Origin: Spisula solida
Taxonomy: Eukaryota; Mollusca; Bivalvia; Venerida; Mactridae
Direction: 5' to 3'
Assembly: GCA_947247005.1 (NCBI GenBank)
Contig: OX365946.1
Coordinates: 9,122,453-9,186,452, forward strand
DNA length: 64,000 nucleotides
Made by a program: the position numbers and the translations under genes. The notes under the pieces are model-generated. The model was not told the DNA's origin. It did not search any database and worked only from the letters and a program-made list of their open reading frames with translations. Every line of letters begins with the position of its first letter. Position 1 is the stretch's first letter. Shown here one piece after another: positions 11,801 through 23,800 of this stretch.

Positions 11801-14800
11801 CCCTAGGCACGTGAAATTATATTATTGTTTGTTATAGAATAAGGACACATAAATCCCAATTAACGAGAATGTGTGGACTTATCCAAAAAAGCTGGTTTTA
11901 TAATGTTGAACATATGTTGGTTTGGTCTATGTAATAGTTCAAGCGCTCTTTAGTTGATATCTTTGTGGTACTAAATGCATTCAATCTCCAAAGCGTATAA
12001 AATATAGATTTAAAATTATATGTTAGGTCTGAGACAAATTGAATATCATGACGGATAGATATAAGCTTATTTGAAAGTATCTTTAGGCAAGCGTCTTGTC
12101 GGATATATATATATATGAGCCAGTCTCCAGGAAAACCTGCTATAATGACATTATGTAATTACTATATGTAACAAGATTTTGATAAAGCTCTAAAATAAGG
12201 AAAAATACATATCTATTGATTCTATTTTAAGTAATTGACCCATATAGTACTATACCTTAGCTTTAAATTTTCCTATGAATTATGTCGAAAACACATACTT
12301 CGTTGCTATGGTGACCAATTTTAGAAAAGTACTCCGATTGAGAAAAACAAGGATTTAGTTGTTTAAAACAGAAGTAGCCTTTCTCTGAATGCAAACAATT
12401 TCGATTTTGATATATATTATGAAAAGTGAAACATAATTATAGAATTTGGTACTATTTTGAACAGTTTATGTCAAGAATTGATCAGATGGTGTAATAATGA
12501 AATACTTATTTCAGTTACGTCGAATAACGTTTGAATGACATTTGCGACGTCACACAAAAAGCTCCGAATAGGGACTCCACAAAAACAGCTGTAACTTCCT
12601 TAAAACTCAATATATTAACATATTTTTTTTGCAATTTGCTTATTGAACATTATCCTGTAATACTATGGAAAATATCAAAGTCAATATTTTTGTCAAAATA
12701 GCAGGTTTTCCTGGAGACTGGCTCATATACATGTACACATTACAACAAAACTTATATAGCAACCATGTATAAAATACTATGTCACCTCATACTGTTCCCA
12801 TGTTCTAGCGCAATCAAAGTAACTGGTGACACTCTGTTAATTGACAGTAAACTAATCAACAAGACACCGCGACCAGCCGTAGATCACAGAACCCCGACTG
12901 ATTACTGCGGGATACCAATCTAAACGATATCATCAAAGAATATAACACATTGGAATGTTAACTAACTTATAATCTATGACTTACATATATAGTTCTGGTA
13001 TAATGGTGCATATAAAATATGTGTAGCCCTAATTATTGTACTTGACCCGACATTTATAACGTTATGTTAAAAGATGATATGTTTTTTTATTGATAACGCG
13101 TGATTGTACATTAGCTATTTGTTTATTTGTTGACTGCCAATGACAAACCGTGTACACAATATTACGCAGTGGTGTGGGGTCAGAAATATCACATTTATCT
13201 ATGTTAACATAGCTGGTATTATTTTTTACGGAAGTTGCAATCAAACACAGCCTCGTCACTAATGCTCGCAATCAACAAAATTTATGTACCCGCTAAGCGA
13301 AAGATCACATGGTTAACACCCGACGCCGAAGATATATAGGTCTTCTATATATCCTTTCCGCTACCATAGCGTACTAATGCAGCCATTTCGGCCTTCCGTA
13401 GTTTTCGACCTAAATGCCCAAATTCAGGAATTTTGCTGTCATGGGTACACAGACATCCCAGACTACAGGATATTACGGGCCCAGGGTCGTGCACAGGTTT
13501 TTGGGCCCGCTAGACCCCTTTAAAGAGGGCTTTGAACGTAGATTTTACAAAACTGAAATTACTGGTCCTACCCGCCATTGCGGTACGATTCCCTGTGGTA
13601 TTGCATTAACATTTAGTGCCAAAAAGTTTTTATTTTTCTATAGCAGGAATATAAGGCTAGACAAAGGGGTCAGGACCTATGCCCTAAAGGGGCCAAAAAG
13701 TAGGCCTGTCAAGCTAAAAAAAAAAAAAAAAAAAAAAAGAAGTTTTTCGCGCAAGGGTCACCGTCACATCGTCATTTCCGGTGACCTTTAGTCGAAATAT
13801 TGACAATTTTTTCTACTTTCGGTTTGAGGTGGGTGTGTAGCATCCGGATGTATCGAGTTTTTATCAGTGCTGTAAGTCAGTAGTGTCTCAGGGACGGGGT
13901 ATAGGGACCATATGAATTTCTCATAACCCCCCAAAAAATCGTGGTAGCGGAAAGGATATGTACTTATTTTAAAAAAAGTTAAGCACATTGAAATTTGATT
14001 AATAAATTAGCACACTAACATGTGTCACGCACGTTAATTAATCTTCGTGCATGTGTGCATAAGATGAAAGGCTAGTTTATGGAAGATTTCTCTACACAGT
14101 GTATATATATAGATATGTCGCTGGCTTAGAATTACAACTATAATTAAGACTCGTGCATATTTAAAATTTGTATCACGACGCGCTTCTTATGAGCCTATTT
14201 TCATGAAAATCGGAACTGGTCATGTTGACCAAAAATGAAGTTAAAAAGCTTGTTTTCCAATAATCAGCCAATTTTTTTTCTAGTTTTCTCAAAATATTGA
14301 TTTTGTACTTACGACCTTCTAATTCTAAGCAAGCGATATTATTAACCTATAAAATAAATTATTTGTAACAATAAAAGATGCTTCTCTCAAGACTGGTAAT
14401 TAAATTTTCACGATCTGCACAAAAAATACATTAATAGTGATTGAAATCAAAAGAAACATTCTGTTTGAGCGACAGATTAAATTGCGAGTACCGATTGTGA
14501 CGTCACAGTCAGATTTTACGAAGATAAACGAACGCGCTTCCGGAAATTTCCGATATTAGCGGTATCGGAAAATGTGCACTACGCGTATATGGTTAGTCGA
14601 CATAAACATCGTTAGTACTCATAAAATATCGGAATTTTCGTTTCTGATGTTAAAGATAGATATTTATTGGCCTAAATGTATAATGGAAATAAAGTCAGTC
14701 AATAGTCCCTTTAAGATTGAAAATGCATTTATTGAATAATGACTTATTTTATAATTATACTTTAATTTGCTGGCTTGATTTGATTAATGGCTAATAAATA

Positions 14801-17800
14801 ACTGGTTTTCATTTGGCATAAAACAGGGTTTTTTTATTTGAAACGATCTACATTGTTACAGAACCTTAAGTTATTTATGCTCGTTTTACAAGTTCTTGGA
14901 TTCTCTTTAATAAATCATTTTAATTGCTATTAATATTAAATGACATGAATAACAACATTAAGTCAGACTTTGTACACAAATTAATCATAAAGGCTAGGGC
15001 TGTGAAGATATTAAGTTTCTGAAATCAATTAATTGTTTGTTACTAGGAAGTAGAATTGAACGGTTTTTAATCGTTTGTTACTAGAAAGTAGAATTGAACG
15101 GTTTTAATTGGCTACCATATTGAAAATGATATTTCCTTTCATGACAACAATATAAAGGTAACTTTCAGCACCTAAATGTATTCATAAACTTTTCAAAATC
15201 ACTTCATGGATGCTATCAGAAATGTTGAGTTATTTCAGAGTGATTTATAATATCTGACAACCAACCTAAATTAAACTAAGAGAAATAGTTAGGTGGGTCA
15301 CTTTAAAAATTGGGAAGTGTTTGTTTTATCATATTGGTAATATTATATGTTACAGTGACAGCTATGGTTGGTGAGACATTATCTGGACCAACATTGGAAG
15401 CTGTAGGAGAAGGTTTGACTGAAGAGGAACTGGAGATTGCTAAACAAATACTACAGGTAGAAATGCTTTATTATGACTCCCATCTTTGATGAGGGGGTAT
15501 ATTGCTTTGCACATGTCGGTTGGTCTGTAAACCAAATGGTTTCCGTTCAATAACTCAAGAACGCTTTGCCCTAGGATTGTCAAACTTTCCATGGAGGTTG
15601 ACCATCAACAGTAGATGACCCCTATTGATTTTGAGGTCAGTACATCTAAGGTCAAAGTCACTGTGACCTTTTACATTTCTGACTATTAGGCTGCCATGGG
15701 GGGCATTCATGTTTTACAAACATCTCTTGTTGTACATGTACCGCATAACCATTCTCATTCATCAAAGTATAATGTCTACAACGTTACGTAAAATACGCTC
15801 TAGTCCAAACCTCGAGATTTCTAGTAAGGGTAAAATTGACCAATCAAATGTGTATCGCAGTTTTTTGCGCTTACCCAATCAAACTTATTGACTAAGTTCT
15901 TGTCATTTGAAATTTCATAAACTGAATTTAACAATAGAACAATGTTTGAAATAGAGTTTCGGTGTAAGGATATAAGTGTTAATGGCACCCAAAACAGGCT
16001 TGGATCTTATTTTCAGGATTGGGCATTATGCCTTATTTTCAGGATTGGGCATTATGCCTTATTTTCAGGATTGGGCATTATGCCACAGTAGAACCCCTGC
16101 TTCAATATTTATTTCTATTACATATTTTCAGCAAAAACTTGACGATGCCAAGGACCAGTTGGAAGGCAAGCCAAGCACTGGTAAATCTAAGACCAAGAAA
16201 CCCGTCGGGAAAGGTGGCAAGAAGACGGGAGGGAAGAAGAAGAATGACCCGTCGGATGATAAAACCAAGGAAGAGATGGACCGTGATGCTATCAGAGCTA
16301 AACGAGATCATGAACAACAGGTAAACTTTCACAGAAATTAATATATATATAGAGTTCTGATAACTAATGCACTCTTTTAAAAATGGGAAATATTTAAAAA
16401 AAAATGTAATGGTGAAAGTTCAAAATCATAACATATTGGACAGGGAAGGTATCATTCAACAGCAGAACATGAAAGACACATAAAAGAACACACTATTACA
16501 AGCACAAGTCAAAAGGTCAAACATAATGAACAGGAAACTATACAACCCAGCAGCTGCACACATGATCCATAATGTACCATTTCATTCAAGATTGTAGGGT
16601 GGCATGGTGGCCGAGTGGTTGAAGCTTTAGACTACCAATCCAGAGGTCCCTGGTTCAAATCACGGCCGGGGCACTGGAATTTTAAGAAACACTAAAGCCT
16701 TGTATCACACAACGGTTTGTTCCCTTGAAATCGGAGGTCATTCTATATTAACACAAAAAACTAAGAACCTTTTATTACCAGTATTTTCAAAACAAGTGCA
16801 AACCTTTTGGTGCTCAGTTCAGAACTGTTGGAAAAATTCCCCCTCACTTTGATAGTTTCATCTTTAAAATCAGCAACAATAAAAAAAAGATTGTTTCATC
16901 ATCTGAATTGTTAAATCATTTACATAGTTCAATTCCAATACCCTTTTATTACCTCACCTGCCACAAAGTGGCAAGGTGAGCTTTTGTGATTGTTTTTTTT
17001 CCGTCGTCCGTCCGTCTTGTCAGTCTGTTAGACAATTCACCGTTAACACTCTAGCACTTTCAATTTTGCTTTGATCTTCACCAAACTTAGCCAGTAGTTG
17101 TATCTCAATGAAATCTAGGTCAAGTTTGAAGTTGGGTCATGTGGGGTCAAAAACTAGGTCAAAAGGTCAAATAATAGGATAACCTTGGTGACCTTAAGGT
17201 CAAGTTCGAAGTTGAGTCATGTGGGGTCAAAAACTAGGTCAAAAGGTCAAATAATATAAAAAACCTTGTTAACACTCCGGCGGCCACATTTTTGCTTTAA
17301 TCTTCATAAAACTTGGTCAAAATGTTTATCTTGATGACCTGAAGGTCAAGTTCGAAGTTGGTTAATGTGGGGTAAAAAACTAGGTCAATATGTCAAATAA
17401 TAGCAAAACCTTTTTAACACTCTGAAAGGGCTCAGTTTTGCTTTAACCTTCATCAAGTTCAGTCAATATGTTTATCTTGATGACCTTAAGGTCAAGTTCA
17501 AAGTTTGGCCATGTTTAGCAGGTGAGCGCCCCAGGATCTATGATCCTCTTGTTTTATTTGCTATTGACTGTCTAGTTCTCCGCTCTTTTCCAATGCACAC
17601 TATTGTTGTTTATTCTGCACCATTCGCTCTTGTAATTTGCTATTTCATCATATTCACCTCTGATATGTACATGTTGTTGTTTGCAAGATTATGGAAGAAT
17701 TGCAGGTAGGTCTCACAGGGTCCCATCACTGCAGCATGTCACACTGCATATAATGTCACCCATAAAATGAAATTTCTATTGATCAAGTCTCTATGGGAGG

Positions 17801-20800
17801 TACATGAAAAACATTTGACTCAACAGCCTCCCAGTTGTCATTACGTCTGTGGACAATCAATTACCTCTAAATCCATTTTAACGGTAAAGTATAATCACCA
17901 GGGTACTGTTTTATCAAAGCACTTGTGATATTCTCATATTTAAACCCTATGGTATTCATTAACAGTTGCAAATTGTGGTAATTAAGGGGGTCTGTAATAT
18001 TAATGATGTTTCTGTAAATGCATTCCTTGAAACTAAGCATGTTCCTAATGTGTATTTGTTCAAGAATTACGAAGAATTTTAATCTGTGCATATCTTTACG
18101 ATTACCGTAATTTAGTGCTTTGATAAAACAGTACCCTGGTCCAATGGATTGACTTGAAAGCTGTTGAGAAACAATGAGATGGAAAGATCTCTGCTCTGGT
18201 GTAATTTCAATTCTTCTTGTGACTGCCATAGAGACTCCGCAAAAAAGAATTTTCATGTGACAGAGTTGGAACCCTGTGGCTTTCATGAAGAGGTTTAGAA
18301 AAATAGTCTTAGGTCTTTTTGATTCTTATATATTTACGAGTAGCTTGTTAACAAGTTTCAGTGGTATTTATTGATGCATAACTCATGCAAATTGCTTTAA
18401 ATGTAGTGGTAAAGTATTTCCATAAGCCCTAAACGAATGGTTTGTTTCTAGTATCCTGAACGACTCTAAAATTTTACCATGACATCCCCTAATTTCTAAA
18501 TGGCTTTAGCAAACAAAATTTAAAAAACATATTTTTGCTAAATTTCATACTTTTCAAACAGAAGTTACTTTTTCTCTGTCTTACAAAAATAAAAAAATCA
18601 CATACTTTTCAGATCTTCCTACACTTTTCTTTTTGGGCAAGTTTAATACTGGAAACACACAATTTTTAATTACGCTGAATCTAGTCTTGGTATGCATGTG
18701 GGTATAAGCTTGACCTTCATATCTCAGTACTGTAGTAATTGCTTCACAACCTTAAATGTCTAGAAGTTTTATATATTATATAAGTGAAAACTGTCAACAA
18801 CTCAGTTTTGCATACACAATTATTCATAATTTGATGACAAAGTAGAAAAATAACATATTAATTGCTTTTATCTTACAGCTGAAGATATTTTTATTAGTAT
18901 AGTATTAAAATTTAGTAATTTTTAAAATTTTGCTTGTGTTTATAATTTTCAGCTCGCGTAATAGTACATAAATTATACAGTAATAATTAGTAGTAATTTA
19001 CCTAATCAAAAGCTCTTCCTCTAGCCATGGTATTATATGCCATGGTATTATATATAAAAATGTCATAAACTCATGTACACAAGTTAAAAAAGGCATCTTA
19101 AGAATGTCGTAAATTTACAACATTGTAGAAATGTTCTTGATTCATGTACAAAAGTTTCTACTTTGTGATCTACTGTTGAAAGTGTTGGTTATGGTGTCTA
19201 TTTCTGCTCTTAAACTGTACTGCAGGCTGCTGTAACTACTGGTGCTTTACAGCAGAGTCTGTAAATGAACAGGGTAGAATTACTTAGGATGGTGGCTTCA
19301 GACTTTACTGTTGTCGGTGTTATAGACACAATCAATTTAGTTCTGTCCTAGTGAGAAACTAAATCATTGTCTTATACATTCATGTGTTCTTAAAGTGATT
19401 TCAACCGTTTGTTTTGATTAGTTGTTTAATCATCTTAAAATCTTTGTACAAATGTGCGGTTAATATTTTAGTTGGAGGATGAATGTTAACATTGCTTGTC
19501 ACTAATATATTATATTATAATTATAATAATGCATGCAATAAAACAAACTTTGCTCATTATAAAACAACACTACCATATATCACTTTACATTTATAGTGAC
19601 AGTGTAAATTTATACATTATTTATTGTTAATCAACATATTAAAAATCTTACAAATCAAATGCATAATCAGTGGAAATTGTGCGCAGTAGCTTTTCAAAAA
19701 CTTGGTAAAATAGGAAATTTAATATGATAATGGTGTTTGAAATCATTGTAGCTTTGTCATATTATTTATGAGAATTATGTTTAGTAACATGTCCCACTCA
19801 TAGACTAAGTGGGGAAGACATGTTGATATTGTCCTGGACATCTGTCTGTCTGTCACTTAATTTGTCTTCACTTCTTCTCCTTAACAACTGGTCCGATTTC
19901 AATGAAACTTAACATGAGTGCTTTGTACTAAGCCTAGTTGTGCTTATTGTCAGGAATTTTAGGTGGGTGCTTTTTCCAGAGGCTATGGCCCCTTGTTGGA
20001 GACATATGTTTTGTGTCAAAAATCCTTCTAATTCATCATTACTCGCACAGTCATGTTTGTCTTTGCATAGTTTCTAGGTCGAAAAAGTCGATAAATCTAT
20101 CTATGTATGATAAAACACATAGCCTTGTATCGCTGACATTCCTAATGTGTTGTTGTAGTTACGAGAACAGGAAGCGGCCGATCTTCAACGTAAGATTGCG
20201 GAGAATAAACGTTTACTACAGCAACAAGCTGATCAAACCAGTGCTAAATCAAAGGTAAACATTGACTTTCTACTTCTTGTTTAACCACATTTCAATTTGA
20301 ATATATAGGCATGTTTATATGCCTCGTCATCTGCTGATGCAGGAGGCATATAGTGATTGACCTGTACGTCTGTGCTTTCGTTTGTTCGTTCGTCTGAAAA
20401 TGTTAACCAAAACTTTCTTCAAGTTGTAAAAACTCAAATATTTTTGTAGTCCATTAAGGCATTGCTTTCAAACTTGTTTCTTGTTAACCATTATAAACAC
20501 CTTACATTGTCAAGCCATGTAACACTATCCAACATTTTAACAGAATTATGGCCCCTGATTGACTTAAATTTTTAATGTACGAGGCTTCCACCGGGGCATA
20601 AGTGTTTATTGAACGCAATCTTGTTGTCAAATATATCAAAATTGTCTCCTTGGTTACCAAAAGATATCAGTTTTCTTGATTGTGAGACTGTCCTTGGTGG
20701 CTGTGTGTTCTTTCCACCTCCTGAGTGGGAAGTTTATTGGGCGTTCAATCCCAAACCACTTTCAATCTGACGTAATTAAAATTTAAGTTGATGGTAAAGC

Positions 20801-23800
20801 TCTGTGTGCTTAGCATGTGAGGGTAGTTTTCATATGGTTAAAATACTAGCAATGGGACTTGAAAATAAAAACTACAAAAAATCTAATTCATAAGAACTTG
20901 TGTATGTTGTAGGAATTGTTAGATGAGATGGAACGTCTGGAACGTGAAGCAGCCGACATGCAGAGAGCAGAAGATGAAGCACGTCAAATACTGGCTGATG
21001 AACGTAAGAAACAACGTGAGGAGAGAGACACTAGGAGAAAAGCTGATCTAGGTAAACACTTTACTGATGTAGGTAAACACTTTGCTGATCTAGATTAACA
21101 CTTTGCTGATCTAGGTAAACACTTTGCTGATCTAGGTAAACACTTTACTGATCTAGGTATACACTTTGCTGATCTAGGTAAACACTTTACTGATCTAGGT
21201 AAACACTTAACTGATCTAGGTATACACTTTGCTGATCTATGTAAACACTTTGCTGATCTAGGTAAACTCTTTACTGATCTAGGTAAATAATTTGCTGATC
21301 TAGGTAAATACTTTGCTGATTTAAATAAACACTTTGCTGATATAGGTAAACACTTAACTGGTATAGAAAAACACTTTACTGATATAGGTATACACTTTGC
21401 TGATATAGGTAAACACTTTGCTGATCTAGGTAAATATTTTGCTGATTTAGATAAACACTTTGCTGATCTAGGAAAACACTTTACTGATCTAGGAAAACAC
21501 TTTACTGATCTAGGAAAACACTACTGATCTAGGTATACACTTTGCTGATCTAGGTTAACACTTTGCTGATCTAGGTAAACTCTTTACTGATCGAGATAAC
21601 TCTGGGTAAATAATTTGGTAAAAGGTTTGCTGATCTTAGTAAGTTTTGATAGAACTTTGCTGATCTAAGTCAACATTTTGCTGATTTAAATAAACACTGG
21701 AAGAATTTTGCTGATATAGGTAGGTAATTCTTAGGTGATATAGGTTAAAAAACTTTCATGATTTTAATAAACTGATATACCAGTTTATTAAAGTAACTGA
21801 TCATATGAAATTTTGCTGATCTGAGTAAAAAACCTTTACTGATGTAGGTAGAATTTGCTGATTTTATAAAACTTTGCTGATTTTATAAAACATTATGATC
21901 TTAGTAATAACTTTACTGATCAAGATAAAGCTATTGATCTGTAAGATTCAGGAGCTGATTTACATAAACTTTGCTAACTTAGATAAAACTTTGCTGATTT
22001 GGCAATTTATTTTGACAGAGAGAAAGAAGCAGGAAGCGATGGATAGACGAGAACGAGAAAGGAAAGAAATAGAAGAAAAACGTCGCAAGGAGTCAGAGAT
22101 GATGGAGAAGATTGCTGACGCTGAAATGAGACGAAGAATGAGAGAAGAAGAAGAAAGAAGAATCGATGAGGAAGAACGACTTGCTCAGGAACGATACGAG
22201 GTAAGACTGTTGATTGTACGTATGTAGTAGAAGCTCCATGTGGATATTCATTGATGATTTAAGTATTTTGTAATCACTAAAAACTTACTTACTGTAAAAG
22301 TAAATAAGTTAGAGACATGGAAATAAAAGCGAATTTCGTGAGTTTACAAAACTTTTTAGCAATTGAAACATTGTGAATGATTAAAACACTGATTATAGGA
22401 AGAAATGCGAGAAGCACAGCGGATAGAGGAAGAAGAAGAAGAAAGATTGAAGGAGATGGAGAGACAAGCAGAGGAAGAAGCGATGCAGAGATTGATAGAA
22501 GAACGAGAAGCCGCGGAGAGAGAGCGGAGGAGGATCCGCGAGGAGGAGGAAGCGTTCAGGGAGGCGGAGCAACTCAGAATGTAAGTGCTGTAGTTACATT
22601 TATCCTCACTATCGGGCTATCCTATATGGTGTGACCCAATAAGAATGTTAATTTTTTTTAATAAAGCATGATACAGAAGGTACCCAAGTTTTTTAAATTT
22701 TCCTGGTTCTTTATGTGTGATGTAAAGCTTTAGCCTTTATATACAAGAAACTCAGTTTAAAGTATCATCTAAAAGACTGTTGGTAAAGTTTTTTGGTGGT
22801 GTGGTGGTCTAGCTCTATGTTGTATACTGAGAGGTCCCTTGTTTGAATCTCGGCCGAGATATAATGTGTCTAGGTAGTTTCCATATAACTATAATACTGT
22901 TAACTCGTGGGACTTCAAAACAATATTTTTTAGAAAATATGTAACAGGAAAACAAAGGGAGGGAACTCTTGTAACTTATTGTCAATGGCATGAGAATTGT
23001 TTTGTTGTTTACAGGGAACGTATGGCAGCAGATCATAGAAAGTTGGAAGATGAGAGAAGACGTTTACAGGATATAGAAGATGCCAAACGTGAAGCTGAGA
23101 GACAAAACTTGTTGAAGGTAAGATATAAAAGAGATTATGTGTGTAATCATTGTGTTCAAATACATGACCACTTCGACTGTAACTTGGGTCTTTAAATTAC
23201 TGTACAACCTCTGTAGAGCAATACCCCATGTGAGCTGCAAAACATTGTCATTGTTTAGAGGTGGATGCTCTACAGAGGTTAAATTTGTAGTAAATATCGG
23301 TTTAGGGAAATTGTGTATGTGTTGTTATAGAGAGGTTGTTGCTCCACAGAGGTCGCTCTGGTGAGGTTGTACTGTAATTACTGAGTTCCCTTTTTATTCA
23401 GGGAATATTCATTCTCTCTCATAATTCAATATCGATCATGTCATATGTTGACATATTTTGTTAGCTCTGCTCGTGGCATATCCCTTTCTCTGTCCCAATT
23501 TATTTAAATCAACCCTGTATTTATTTCTACACAATGCTTCACTGTTTACGTTCAGTTACGTCAGCTGGAAGAAGAGGCGAGGTCAAAGATACAGGAAGAG
23601 ATCGAGAAACGTCGGTCAGATGCCCTCGCTAGACGAGACTTCAATCTAGAGAGTAAACAAAACGTTGATAAACTTCGACATTATCAAGGGCTAACTAGAG
23701 CTTGGACATTTTCATACTTTGTTCACTGGCCTAGAGAGACTTACGAAAGGTGAGTAACATTTATACTATTATATAATATTATACATTACGCACAAAAATT

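Larger units (their letters stand above)
10950..14710. mobile_element. 3.8-kb TTAA-flanked inverted-repeat element
   Basis: The left end 'AGGGACTATTTACTG' (10950) and right end 'CAGTCAATAGTCCCT' (14710) are inverted, and each is flanked by TTAA (10946-10949 and 14711-14714). Subterminal text is also related ('gtgacgtcacaatcg' left, 'gattgtgacgtcacag' right). TTAA duplication is characteristic of piggyBac and Kolobok transposons; the purine-rich AGGG start suggests the latter, but this is inference. No transposase frame survives. Two further elements (12116-12725 and 13349-13959) are nested inside, so this copy was already inactive or non-autonomous when they arrived. Confidence 0.75.

Noticed and set aside
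13414..13791. 125-codon open frame
   Set aside because: Crosses an A23 tract (Lys run) inside a TIR element; no similarity.
16604..16680. tRNA gene
   Set aside because: A and B boxes are present but the acceptor stem does not pair and the sequence continues into a SINE body with a second copy at 25678.
17867..18286. 139-codon minus-strand open frame
   Set aside because: Spans a 244-bp inverted-repeat element and its flanks; no domain, no splice context.
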